From contig CM055870.1 of assembly GCA_029582165.1 (NCBI GenBank), positions 4,489,332-4,553,331 on the forward strand: a DNA stretch of 64,000 nucleotides, in the 5' to 3' direction. The translations under genes and the position numbers were made by a program. This document shows, one piece after another, positions 33,637 to 45,455 of this stretch (within the stretch, counting starts at the first letter, position 1; every line of letters begins with the position of its first letter). Below the pieces are notes generated by a model. It worked only from the letters and a program-made list of their open reading frames with translations. It did not search any database and was not told where the DNA came from. The DNA is from Portulaca oleracea. Lineage: Eukaryota; Streptophyta; Magnoliopsida; Caryophyllales; Portulacaceae.

Positions 33637-35870
33637 TGTAACGCCTTGAAAGTTCAATTATGAAAAAAAATATCAAACATTGACCAACGTTAACAACGGA
33701 AGTCTCACTTTTAATTAGGCGCTATTGCCGTATCTCCGAAGAAATACAAGGCAAGAAAGGAAAAACTAACAATTAATCATTACTTATTTCAATTTAACAA
33801 ACGAAAGAAACTTCAAATTCTTGAAACAACATAAACCATCATTAACTAACTCAAATCTAAACATTTAACTAAACTTTATTCTCAACTTCTGAGTTCAACA
33901 TCCTCATTTCTAGAACTCGTTCCCATCACAAAACTCTTTGTTGGGTGTGAAGACCAATTTGTTGGGAGTGGAGACCAAAATAGCAGAAGAGGAGAAATAA
34001 AAGGGAGGAAGAAGGAGAGCACCAGCAACGTCACAAGAGACGCTACCAACATCTCCATCGCGCCTCCGAAGATCAAGCGCTGCCAGCGTCGATATCGACG
34101 CTACCAGCGTTTCTACCCGTAGCTTTCAAGTTGGGGCACGCTGCCAGCGTGTTTCTTCCCCCCACCAGCGTCCATGTTGGGCCAAGCCAAGTCGTGCGAC
34201 GGCTATTTTAATTAGGTTATTGTTAATTTGTAACCTAGTTTCTTCCTTGTACTACTAGTATATATAGGGGTCAGGTTCTCCATATGACAACATAGCAATT
34301 GAGAGTGTTTCATCTTATACCACAAGAGATTGACCTGTAATCTCTGTGTTCCTGAGGGAGTTGTGTGAGGCTCAACTGTGAATGTCTGAAACACCGTTGT
34401 AATCCTCTGACAGTGCATCGTTCGTGGTTTTTTCCCGGTTTGGATTTTTTTACATTAATTCCTTGTGTCGAATCTTTATTTATTTTTCGCCCTATTTATT
34501 GTTTGTCTGCTAACCACGCCATGAGAATCCTAACACTCTTCACCTGAAAACAAAACATTTAAAAACACGAGGAGGACTCAATAATGTCTACCACTAATTG
34601 TTGAAACAGGTTAAAATTCATTTCAATTCATTTAGGAGGAGAAGTGAACAAGTCAAACATTTTCGTTAATAGTTGACTCTCAACCCATAAATAACAGAAT
34701 TCATAAATAATGTAACTTAGAAAATATCAGAACAATCTTTTGATTCAGAAATAACAGAGTTCAAAAATATCAAACTGACTTTCAATATCAGAATCAAACA
34801 TCAAATATTAGAGTATTCCTTTAATCATAATTTTATTATTATGCAAACGATATTTGCCTATCTTCAGAATATCATAATTCAGAATCACAATTTCATAATC
34901 AGAATAGGATATTAAATTCTCAGAATCAGAACATGGATGGTCATTCCAAAAACAGAATCACAGGTGTGCACACTTAACCTCAGAAACATATGAAAGCCTC
35001 CCCTAATCTCTTGATAACTCCCCTATAGGAACAGATCTTGCTGTTTGGGTCATTACCTGCAACCCGCTTAATGTTTTACTTTGAATATTAGTATCTTATG
35101 AATCTCAGACGTTAGACTTTGAACAGAACCTAACCTTGTTTCTAAAAACTCACATAAATAAAAACACTGTGTTTAAAAGACTGTCATATTTTACTCAACT
35201 CAGAAAACAACTCACAGACATTAAAATGAGACAACCTAATTTTACACAAAAACTACTATGAGATGCATGCTTCATAAAACTGATTAAAACCACGAAATAA
35301 TTAAAGGTCATCCCGACGAGGATTAGGGCATAGACCTTTCCTGGAGGTCTTCACTTCATTTGGTCACTTCACGAACATGTACACTTGAATTTACTGAAAT
35401 GACATGGTCTAAATCGTGCCTAAAAGTAGAATGATTTCTATAATTAGTAACGTGCTCTCGAAGTTAATACTCACTACCTTCTAAGTTCTAACTAACCCCG
35501 GCCTAGGAACACTATAGGGTTCCATCATTCAAGTAACAACACATTTGAACTACACAACACACATTTCACATAAATAAAACTCATTTAAAACAGTTAAAGT
35601 AGGGTAGATTATTACACTTATATTGCAAAGACCATAACTTGACTTTCTGACACCCCATGGACCTGATTCTGAACTTTCTAGAAACTTCGGTATGCCTACT
35701 AAAACTCTCATGTGGACCTCGAGACCTAAATTAAACACACTCGAAGGATCCCAAACACAACCAACAATCAAACTGGTCCAGTTCTAACCTAGGTCGAGTA
35801 ATTGAGTCATAGCTCGAAATATAATACACCTAAATAATCCATTCCATAAAATTCCTATAAAACTAACTCA
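33637..35870 (-). mobile_element. Old diverged LTR of the TGTAAC family, split by a solo copia LTR
   Basis: Starts TGTAACGCCTTGAAAG and keeps the family's 'cgctattgccgtatctccgaagaaatacaaggcaa' stretch (compare 5874-5904 and 18749-18783). After the copia insertion at 33939-34535 it continues with 'cctgaaaacaaaacattt' (compare 16610-16628). Later parts are only loosely alike. The right border is uncertain. Confidence 0.5.
33939..34535 (+). mobile_element. Solo LTR of a Ty1-copia element
   Basis: 597 bp, TGTTGGG...CCTAACA, flanked by the perfect 5-bp duplication CTCTT (33934-33938, 34536-34540). Its second half is nearly the same as the 5' LTR at 62845-63343. The first half has several CGCTGCCAGCG-type palindromes not seen in that LTR. 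No internal region remains, so it was left by LTR-LTR recombination. Confidence 0.9.
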
Positions 35871-35875
35871 TTAGG

Positions 35876-36117
35876 GATCTTCCAGACCAAATGGTTGGAT
35901 AATCTTATTCATTGGGCCCCTATCACAGGGGAGTAACCCAATAAGCCAATAGCGGACAAGGAACTGGGGTGCCAATAGCCTAAAGATAGATCTCACTTCC
36001 TATCCACAACATTCTCCGAAATGGTAAAGTAAAAATGCTCCCTCAGGATTCGAACCCTGGAGGGCAAGGATAGAAGAAGATGGAGCTATTGCTACTCCAG
36101 CAAGAGGTGATTGACAC
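35876..36117 (-). mobile_element. tRNA-derived SINE, minus strand
   Basis: Read on the minus strand: box A-like TGGAGTAGCAATAGC near 36100 and box B GGGTTCGAATCC near 36050, then a body with 'ttgggttactcccctgtgata'. Box spacing is tRNA-like but the rest does not fold as a tRNA. Borders approximate. Confidence 0.6.
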
Positions 36118-36205
36118 TTGTCTATATTTTCTTGTGTTTGTCGCTCTTCGTCACATTTATTTGCATAAACTGATTACATGGTCTGCCATTATGCTGCAGA
36201 AAAGA

Positions 36206-36640
36206 GCTTCTACATCTTCTGGTTTACGCTCTTTTTACTTCATTGGGGGCTAGATCGATTGATGTAGCTAAATTAAAACAAAATGTAAGAGTGAGGGAAT
36301 TAAAAATATATCTTCATTTGTCAACCTTTCTAGTAAAGGCTTGTGGGCCTTCACTCATATTGTAGCCTGCAATAGTCACAATGTCAAGAATCTATTTAAT
36401 TCTATGATTTCCAGCTGATGAATATGACTGATTTTTCCGTTGTTCATCAAATCATCCATGTACAAGTATCCTTGAATTGGATTGCAGAAAATTCAATGAG
36501 GGTGATATATGATTAGTGACTCAAAAGAAAAGTCTTGGACGGTGGTGTTAATGAGGGTGAGGTTGACTCCTGACAGGGATAGCATGTAATGCAGCCTGCA
36601 AGTCATGCCCTTCTTCTTCTAAAGTTTGCATGTATTAATC
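36206..36640. repeat. Direct repeat of about 430 bp (partner 43893-44325)
   Basis: Shares 'tctggtttacgct.tttttacttcattgggggctagatcga' through 'aagtcatgcccttcttc...gcatgtattaat' with 43893-44325, with few changes. Part resembles RLP upstream DNA ('ttggattgcagaaaattcaatgagggtgat'). The two copies flank the minus-strand gag element. Confidence 0.85.
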
Positions 36641-36642
36641 TG

Positions 36643-36848
36643 GTGACTTGAGAGTCTTTTATTTGATTGACTTGGGAGTCCTTAACTTAAAAGTCCTTAA
36701 TTTCGACTTGGGAGTCTTTAACTTTGGTGACTTGAGAGTCTTTGACTTGAAAGTCTTGAACTTTGACTTGCGAGTCTTGAATTTGCTAAATTATAAGTCC
36801 TCAAAGTTTGTTGACTTGAAAGTCTTAGAGTTTGTTGACTAGGAAAGT
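36643..36848. repeat. Minisatellite of GACTTGaGAGTC units
   Basis: About nine imperfect copies of 'gacttgagagtc' with short spacers ('tttaacttt', 'ttgaatttg'). Part of the interior or edge of the adjoining element. Confidence 0.8.
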
Positions 36849-37136
36849 CATCAAAATTTGATGACCTGGGATGATTTTTTTTTTTCCTTTGGGTATGACT
36901 GTATTTGGGTCTAGAGCCCAAATTCCCTACGTACCTTAAGAATGAAATACTCTTAAGGACCAAGTCAAACGTAGTTCAAATTTAAAGATGGAGAAATGAA
37001 AATTTTATTTATTGATTTAGCCGTACACAGTTATACTCTTACGGGCCAGGAGTATTACAATGATGAAATTGAAATGAACTGAAAATGAAATCTTTTTTTT
37101 GTGAACAGTTTAGGCTCTTGCTCAGGAGCTACATCT

Positions 37137-37842
37137 TCATTTTCCTATATTGACTTCAACAGAAGAAAACGTCTCCTCTCGCTCAAGCTCCATGTCGATG
37201 TTGTTTTTGCTTTGATGGCCGGCGAAGATCATAGTGCGTCTCTTCACTCTCAAGGATCCTTCAGTCTTGACCTCCAATGTTGAACAACGCTTCATGCGAG
37301 ATGGGATGGAGCTTTGAACTTCATTTATGACCCTAAGGCGGCTGAATGCGGAGCTCTGTTCCTGGCGGGGTGTTGAGCTTGACACTTCTTCAGCTTGTTT
37401 GATCCTTGATAATACATAAGACTTTGGTCTTGAACCATCCTTGATCCTACTGAAGACCGAGGCTTTGCGCTCTCCTGGACACCCTATCCGCTCAAAGACA
37501 GATGCTTGTTTGTGGGAAGCTGGTTGTCCCAACCTATCGAACACGGAGAGCTTTGACTTAGGCTGATACTCCATTCCTTCGCTATCATCTTCTTCGATCT
37601 CGAAGCAGGTGACCATGTTCATAGCTGCAACATTGTTAACTTCTCCAAAGAAGTACTTCGGAAAGTATTCCTCCAACATGTCAGAAACACGAGGGCCTCG
37701 CTCAAGCAACTCAGTTGAACCCACTCCTTGTTTCTTGATGACTTCAAGTCTTTTTCTCTTCATTGAAGGTTGATGATTGCCACTTCTCCTTTGTTGCTTA
37801 CTTTGACGAGGCGATGTTGTTTGGACTTCACTTTGCCCCCTA
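37137..37842 (-). pseudogene. gag: gag of second element, C-terminal part
   Basis: Continues the frame broken at 41332 by the solo LTR. If the LTR and one GTTTT copy are left out, the two parts join in the same frame (494 codons plus 237 codons including stop). Five degenerate repeats of the form S-V-F-x-R-L/I (SVFDRLG, SVFERIG, SVFSRI, YVLSRI, SAFSRL) occupy the middle. Such repeats are known from plant Tat/Retand polyproteins. The end is basic (VKRRTMIFAGHQ). There is no aspartic protease motif before the stop at 37137. Confidence 0.8.
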
Positions 37843-37847
37843 GTTTT

Positions 37848-40800
37848 TGTAATAACCCGCCCCAAAACCAGGATTAATTAAATACTAATTACCGTAATTA
37901 TCTAAATTACGCTATAAATTTTTCGCGTTTACCGTTAAGTGTTTATTTATTTTACCGGTGTCAAGTCTCGTGCAGGAGATGGCTAAAGGTGCCGAGTTAT
38001 CGGCTTAAAAGTTCCGTTTACTTTACTCACTCATTGAATTTAATTATTTCAGGTTATACGATTCACGTTATAATTTTATTTACCGAGAATCGGTTAAATA
38101 TTGTACTTCTCATTTTACATATTTTATCATCCCAATTTTAATTTATTTAATTACATTTCCTTTACATAATTTCAAGTGGTATTTGTACTTAGTTAATTTT
38201 CTTTAATCCAAGTTCCATTTTATTTTATCGATATTGTACTAATTTATTATCAATAAATTTTATCTATTTACAAACTCAATATTACAATTTACCAAATTAC
38301 AACTATTATTATTTACTTGTCCTAATTTTTATCCTCCTAATTATTTTAAGTGTGGTATTAGTCTTTGGATGATAAAGGTTATATATGTCTATTAAGTAGG
38401 AGGGGGTTTATTTCCAATTCATTCTAATTAGAACACTCAAGCCTCTTCCCTCTCTTCCTCCCTTCCTCCTTTCGGCCGAGCAAGCAGCCCAGCCCCAGCA
38501 GCCATTTTCCGGCGCCGGCCGGCCCTTCCCGCCGCCGTCACAGTGGTGGTCGAGCCACCCCCCTTCACCCCTCTCTTGTATTTTCCCTCAATTCTTCCTC
38601 AAGGGTAATTTCTTCAAACCCTAATTCAATTCTACCATTTCCTAATCTGAGTTTTATGTTCTTTATATGTTATTCTTGCAATTTCTATCTCTTTTATACT
38701 CATCTAGCATGAATTCAAGGTTATAATTGTATTAGCTAAGTTAGGGTTTGAGTTTATGTTGAATGTATGTGAATTTTGGAGTGTTCTTGAGGAGTTCTTG
38801 ATAAATTTATGATGGATGATGATTTTCTCTTTATGCATGTGAGTTTATTGAAGAAACATTGAGTTTAGGGACTGATTATAAATGTTGATTATGTTAAGTA
38901 AGTGTTTTTATGCTCTAATGTTATGATTTGGTGAGTTTTTGATGAAAGACTACTAGAATATGTCATTTGTAAAGGATGCATGTTGAATCCATGGTTGCAT
39001 GTGAAGTTTAAGGACTTTGATGAGTTAATCTTCAAGGTTTAATTCTGGAAATATGGTAAATAATAGCTAATTTGAAGTTTGGTTGTGATTTGATATGATT
39101 TAGAGGCTTAAACAAGCTTTAGAAGTGGGTTTAAGGGCATATCAGTTTCTGTTGGGAAATCTGATTTTTACAGAGGATTAAAAGCATGATTTTAGCCCAG
39201 ATTTTTACACAATATGATAGCCCAAAGTGTTATCTAACCATAGGCTTTGGAATTTCGAGTTTCCGACATGTATAGCCCGAGTTACGACCAAAACCATGAA
39301 GGTACAAATTTATATACGATTTTCTGAGTCAGTAGCTTGAGGCTCGTTTTTTACCAGTTTAGAGGCTTTATTGGTCCTGGAGTTGAACATGAAAATTTTA
39401 GGTCTCTTTGCAAGCTTTCCAGAAAGGTATGGTTTGTATTCATCCGATATCGGGAGTGACAGATATGGAGTCGCGAGTAAGGGCTGTCAATGTATGTTCT
39501 GCCCAGAAATTTTAACGTTATTTTTGGGTTTTAGTGAAGCTAAATCTATCCTTTAAGGGCTCTAAACGTTTGGGGACTCCTTGTGCAATATTAGAATAAC
39601 CAAGATGTGTTTCTAAGTTGAAAGTGCTATCTTTTAGTAGTTAAGGATGTCTCCCAAAGATTGATTACCGTAGTAAGTCATGGTGGTTGTAAGTAAGAAC
39701 TTTAGTTCTTTGATACCAAGAAGGTTTGGATTAAAACTTGGGATTTTGGTCAAGCTTGAGACTCCCTTCTTCTCTAATTATCCTAAGAGTTAATACTCTT
39801 CTAAGTTCTTGCCTTTAATGCGTTGATCAAACGTTTCCGAAATTCATCATTTCACCGTTAAGAGTCTCTTCCTCGTCACTTGACGACTTTTTCATTTAAG
39901 TTCAAAGAACATCTTGTTTCCCACTTTAATCTCCAATTTCTTGGCTTTCTTACTTCTTCAATCTCATTACTTAAATTTGCTCTACAAATCATAAGCTTTC
40001 CATGGTTGTTCCCGAGGTTTTGTACCAATTTCATGTCGAAAGTTCAACCCGAACGTCTTCAATACCAAGTCAAGCAGCTTCTGTCCGGGCCATTTTACAG
40101 GCCCTTCCTTTCATTTTTAGACCTCGGTGATGTTAACAAAGTTGTAGATCATGATTTTCCCTATTCCGAGATGTACTCTTTTACTTCATTCCGATTTTTC
40201 TAACTCAATTTATGCTATAAACTTTATTTATTTACAACCTGAAATTTTCTCTCTAAGTTATCTTATTTATATTTACCTAAGTTTCTAAAACCCTTGAAAC
40301 TAATTAAGAACCTTAATCGGTTCTTCATTTTCCATTATTCTTATCTTAGTTGACAAGACATCAAAGCCAAGACGCACCGCCAAGGTCTTTATCATCTCAA
40401 GGTACGCAAATTGTCCAACTCTTGTGGTTTAACCACCATTCAATACAATCATTATATGTTATATATATCTTTATCATGTTTATCATTATCATGAATGTCA
40501 TTAACATATATGTTATGTCTATTTTCAAAAGTGGTCCCGCCATATTACTTCTAGCTAGTTACGTGAAGTGCTAGCCTTTAATCATTTATGTGATGCTCCT
40601 GATTAGAGTGTCCAGACCTGGCCAGTGTCCGACTGTTTAGCAGTCACCCAATCCAAACTCCAGATCGGTTTGGGCATGCGCGCGTGTGAAGTGCTTTGCA
40701 CCGATCGTAAGGGATACCACTATATTTTCATATATATATACCATGTCTACCTTTATATGTTGTTATCTATGCCATTTACTCATGTATATGTATGGTTTCA

Positions 40801-41326
40801 TGTCACTCAAGTTAATGTTTTATTCCCCTTCCCTTGTTTTCAAAATGAATTTAAAGGCCGACACTAAAACCGTTTTCAAATGGTTTTATGTGTTGGAGGT
40901 TTACGTACGTACTGAGTGTTTCCCCACTCACTTTTTTTTTGCAATGTTTTAATGTTTTGGTTTTAGGAGGTTCGAGCTCCCAAGACAAAGGCAAAGCAGT
41001 TCAGAAGTAATCCAAGTCACGTGAGGTAGTCCCTAAAGTTATTGCTTGTTGGCAGGACGATCAGGGTGTGAAGATGTATTGGAAATCTCCCATGTTTTGG
41101 AGTTTATGTATCTATGTTCAATGGTTGTATAAGTTGTTCTATGATTGAGTTCTTGGAGTTTAGTAGTTCATCTCTTTGTGGTTTCTAAAAGTGTTGGTGG
41201 ATGTGTGTGTGCCTTGTCTCTTTTGGGGATGGCGGTAATGCTTCAACCTAAGTGTTCCGTTGCGCTAATCACAGGTTTAGGTGCTAAGTTGGTATTTAAT
41301 CTTGTGATTAAGGTTGGGGCGTTACA
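37848..41326 (+). mobile_element. Solo LTR, 3.48 kb, inserted in a gag frame
   Basis: TGTAATAACCCGCCCC...GGGGCGTTACA, flanked by a perfect 5-bp duplication GTTTT (37843-37847, 41327-41331). A TATA-like 'ttatatatg' near 38381 followed by a GC-rich leader (38460-38560) suggests transcription on the plus strand; the ends alone do not fix orientation. It is the longest copy of the family found at 5448-6113, 16567-18812 and 33637-35870. No coding interior. The frames inside it are not genes. It resembles LTRs of chromovirus (Tekay-type) elements; that lineage is inferred from the terminus only. Confidence 0.9.
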
Positions 41327-41331
41327 GTTTT

Positions 41332-42813
41332 CCTTCGAGACCCCGAGCTCCATTCTTCCTCTTCACCAAAAGCGCTTGAGACTTGATCATGTTCATCTTG
41401 AGGGGCCTGCACTCGTACTGAAAGTGGAACTGGTTTTTGACATCCAAACTGAATCATCAAGAAGTCATTTCTCTTGGCTGGAATCGGCTGTGCTAAAACA
41501 TAATTGGCTTCGACGTTGTCATCTAAGTCCAATATTATCCGTCTTTCCTCAGCTAGCTTCATGATCCGCTCCTTAAGTGTGACACACTTCTCAAGAGGAT
41601 GACTGACTACCCTATGATAGCGACAATATCTTGGGTCCGTAGTTCTTCCCACTTCTTCCGGCCTCTTTGGTTGTGGAAGTTTGATAACTCCCGTCTCTAA
41701 CAGGTTGTCGAGCATTCCTGACAAATCGGAGTCTGGAAATGGGTACTTCTTCTCTTGAAGCTCCTTTAGTGTAGGGCGCTTCCTTTCAGCATCTTTCGAA
41801 GAAGTGACTTTCTCCCTTTTGGGTTTAGGTTTAGCAGAGATTCGCACTGGTTCGCTTGTTGAAATAGCCATTGACTCTTCTTTTGAAGTCTTTGGCCACT
41901 TGGCATTCTTCTCATACCCATTAGCTCCGTTCCTTGATTCAAATGCAGATGAAGACCTTCCCCGTCGACTTGCTATGGTGATTTCCATATCATGTGCCTT
42001 GGTCGCCAACTCCTGAAAGGTTTTAGGCTTGACCATCTTGAGGGCGTAGAGTAAATCCCAGTGCATACCTTGAGCGCACATATCGACAGCTGAAGCTTCG
42101 GTGAGGCGATCCTTACATTCAAGACTAAGAGCCCTCCAACGATGGATATAGTCAAGTACTGGCTCGCTCTCCCACTGTTTGGTGTTTGTCAACTCTGTCA
42201 TGTTGACGACCCGTTGAGCGCAGTTGAACCTGTTGAGAAACTCTTGTTCCATTTGTTCCCAACTGTTGATAGATTCAGGTTCTAACTCCGTATACCAGTC
42301 AAACGCGATTCCTCTCAAAGAGCGAACGAACTGCTTGACTAGTCGATCTCCTTCCGTGCCGGCATTGCTACAAGTCTCGATGAAATGAGCAACATGTTGT
42401 TTGGGATTACCCTTTCCATCAAATTGATTGAACTTTGGGGGTTGATATCCCTGTGGCATTCGAAGAGCGTCAATCCTTTTTGTGTATGACTTTGTGTATA
42501 AGCGACTCTTTCCCGATCCTTCTCCGAGTTGAGCCTTCACTGCATTTGCAATTAAGTTTTGAATATCCTCTGCAGTCATTGATCCTGAAAACGAGTCTTT
42601 CTTTTCTTCCTTGTCACTATCACCTTTGGAAGACTCTTTATCAGATTCTTCCTTGTCTGTGTCTTCGTCAGATTCTTGATAGGAGCGCTTCTCTATCTTC
42701 TTCATCAATTTTGCGATCTGCTCACTTTGTTCGCTGATCTTTTTGTCTTTCTCTTCACTTTCCATGGCGAGCCTGTTTAACATAGCCTCAAGTTCAGCTA
42801 TCTTTGCTTCCAT
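41332..42813 (-). pseudogene. gag: gag of second element, N-terminal part
   Basis: Coat protein of a Ty3-gypsy element. Start chosen at the ATG at 42813 (MEAKIAELEAML), because upstream codons translate the primer site and LTR (FGTPGGTSLP). Residues 1-60 are a coiled coil, 60-90 an acidic Ser/Asp/Lys stretch. A gag domain follows (FIETCSNAGTEGDRLVKQFVRSL, IAFDWYTEL, WEQMEQEFLNRF), then a knuckle-like YCRYHRVVSHPLEKC. The frame is intact for 494 codons up to the solo LTR at 41326, after which it picks up LTR codons and stops. The remaining part is at 37137-37842. Confidence 0.9.
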
Positions 42814-42908
42814 GTTGTCGGCCTTCACGTCGCTTGAATCGAAGGTCGAATTTGACTTCTTGGAGAAAGAGATGAGAGGCAGAGATGTCCCACCGGGCGT
42901 GCCAAATT

Positions 42909-43892
42909 TGTAAACACAAATTTCGAGCCTGAAATAAATAAAGACAAGAAATATGAGAAACAAATTAATTTGTATTAATATTTGAATGTATGCGGGTACA
43001 ATCTCTATATTAAATACAATGAAGTAGTCCTCTGATTCGATCTCCTGAAATTTGGGTGAGCCGAGGGCGCGAGCGCTTGATCTCGATCTCGAACTCGAAC
43101 GTAGGTTTAGCTGGAGAATTCTTGCAGTAGTTCTTGAGCTGAAGGTTTTGAGCGTTGATCCCCTTAGTGCTTGGTAGCTGGAGTCTGCTCGAAGTTTAAC
43201 CGTCTAAAGATTGACTGTTGGTCGTAGTTCTCTCGGTTCTTGGATGCGAGGGCTTAGTGCTTGGTCTCGATCGATGAACTAGACGAGGAAGACGACTGCA
43301 GTTTTTGATGCGAAGAATAGAAGCTGTTGAACTAGCAGACGTTGGTCCTTGGCGCTTGGTAGCTGGAGGTCGCTTTTAGTTCGATCTTCTGAAGGCTTTG
43401 CAGGTCTTGGTGAAGAACTCTGAAGCAGTTCTTGATCTTGATGCGGTAGAGGCATGGAGACTCGATCTTGAGCTTTTGCAGACTTCGATCCTTGGCGCTT
43501 GGTAGCTGGAGACTGCTGGCAGTTTGATTTTCTGAAGCCTCTGGAGTGCAGAATGCCGAATGCCGCCGGGTGTAGATTGCAGAATGTGTTGAAAATGAGG
43601 GAGAAGACCCCTATTTATAGGCTCTGGAGGCCTAGGGTTGCCTAGGGTTTGAGTCAGCTTTGGGCTTGGGCCCAAATTAATTAATTATCCCTTTATTTAA
43701 AATAAAGAAATAATTATGGTTTTCTGCATCATAATTGACACGTGTCTCGACGCTATTGGTCATGATATATTTCCATTTAAAATTTAATTAAATGGACCGC
43801 CGTAATTAATTTAACACGTGGGAGCTAAATAAATTTAAATTATTTTGACACGTGCCATTTTCTAATTTACCGATAAATTTTTGCCTCTTACA
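42909..43892 (-). repeat. 5' LTR of the second gag element
   Basis: On the minus strand TGTAAGAGGCAAAAATTT...GTGTTTACA, 984 bp. Three copies of 'cttggYgcttggtagctggag' lie at about 43168, 43351 and 43493 in roughly 150-180-bp repeats. Downstream is the primer-site-like sequence at about 42888-42907. No partner LTR in the window. Confidence 0.7.
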
Positions 43893-44325
43893 ATTTGCAC
43901 ATCCTCTGGTTTACGCTATTTTTACTTCATTGGGGGCTAGATCGATCGATGTAGCTAAATTAAAACAAAATGTAAGAGTGAGGGAATTAGAAATATATCT
44001 TCATTTGTCCAGCTTTCTAGTAAAGGCTTGTGGGCCTTCACTCATATTGTAGCCTGCAATAGTCACAATTAATGTCAAGAGTCTATTTAATTCTTTGATT
44101 TCCAGCTGATGAATATGAGTGATTTTTCCGTTGTTCATCAAATCATCCATGTACAAGTATTGTATTGCAGAAAATTCAATGAGGGTGATTTATGATTAGT
44201 GACTCGAAAGAAAATTCATGGGTGACGGTGTTAATGAGGGTGAGGTTGACTCCTGAGAGGGATAGCATGTAATTAATGCACCCTGCAAGTCATGCCCTTC
44301 TTCTAAAGTCTGCATGTATTAATTG
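43893..44325. repeat. Direct repeat of about 430 bp (partner 36206-36640)
   Basis: Starts at the very end of the LTR at 43892 and matches 36206-36640. See that entry. Confidence 0.85.
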
Positions 44326-44485
44326 TAATTATTTATTATAAAAAAAATGTAATTATTTAAACCAATTCCTTCTACTTTATTTAAAACCTTGGCTGGTTAC
44401 TATTATGCATCTTCTATGATGAGGGATATGTTAGGATATGAAGTTTACTCACAGACAAACTTTGAGATTTAAATTAAAGGAATAG

Positions 44486-45022
44486 TGGATGACAATATAC
44501 CAACCGGTATTGAATTGTAATATATTAACTTTTACTATTGGACAACAATATCCCTGACCTTCATACTTAGGTGAGAATATTATATCATCGGTGACTAAGG
44601 GGTGGTGACTGGTGAACTGCTCTTCGTGGTGACGTGGCATACAGACGGAAAATAACCGACCTTTGCTCAGTAGCCCTACTAACCCCTCCATTTTTCTCAC
44701 TAACCCACGTTAAAAAATATCGGCACTAACATAGTGACTAAGAGAGTGGCGAACCGGTCTCTGTACTGACGGAGCACACAACCAACCAATGTTTTGTAAC
44801 GTGGGTTATTGAGAAAAATGGAAAGGGTTAGCTGGGTTATTGGGTTGGGGCACATTTTTTCCCCCGCCAGCCACGTCAGCATAAAAACCGGTTCACCAGC
44901 CCCTTAATTATTGTTGGTATAATAATGTCACCTAGGTATAAAGGTTAAGAATATTGTTGTCCAATAGTAAAGGTCGGTATATTACAATCCAATACTCCCA
45001 AAAGTCGGTATATTATCATCCA
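44486..45022. mobile_element. Foldback MITE, 537 bp
   Basis: Starts TGGATGACAATATACC and ends GGTATATTATCATCCA. The first ~105 bp pair well with the last ~105, and the pairing goes on more weakly to the centre near 44755 (for example 'ccatttttctcactaacccacgtt' against the reverse of 'aacgtgggttattgagaaaaatgg'). No coding. Target duplication not seen. Confidence 0.8.
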
Positions 45023-45455
45023 AAAATCATAAATTAAAAGCAAGAAAGAATAATGAACACAAGAATTTATGGGGAAACACCAATGTACGTACTATTACCT
45101 GAGGATTACAACTTTGTATTTACAATATTGGACTTTATATGTGGATACTTGGGATATATCAAGCTAAGCTTAAACTTCCAAAAAACTGCTTCGGGGTGTC
45201 ATACATTCTCTAAAAGTGACTATTTGGGGACCACATTATTTTTTTTACTTTTTGGGGATCAGATTGTTGTCAAAAGTTGCTGGTTGGGTATTTTCTGACC
45301 AAAACAGTCGGAATCAATAAAAAGTCAAAAATACCCCTTGACTATTAATTGAAAAGTCAAATTTGTCCTTTTTATTTCCTTGCTGAAATCTTTATTGTTC
45401 TTCTTCTTCACTTTCATTCATTCTCATCCCCTCAATTTCACCCTTCTCAGCCACC

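Larger units (their letters stand above)
36865..43892 (-). mobile_element. Second gag-only LTR element, minus strand, 3' end lost
   Basis: One LTR (42909-43892) is followed on the minus strand by a primer-site-like TTTGGCACGCCCGGTGGGAC and a long gag split by a solo LTR. After gag comes 'gaactacgtttgacttgg' / 'acgtagggaatttggg'-type sequence as seen in Tat/Retand 3' regions. No polymerase frame is present and no second LTR is found on the left, so the element is truncated, with 36643-36864 at its uncertain left edge. It is flanked by 430-bp direct repeats that are not a target duplication. Confidence 0.75.

Noticed and set aside
33209..36117. tRNA genes suggested by box A/box B matches near 33230 and 36050
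   Set aside because: No acceptor stem or complete cloverleaf; both continue into SINE-type bodies.
39371..40952. Several 60-107-residue frames in the solo LTR
   Set aside because: LTR sequence; no domain and not conserved in the other LTR copies, which carry stops.
41804..42737. Plus-strand frames opposite the second gag
   Set aside because: Antisense shadows of the minus-strand gag.
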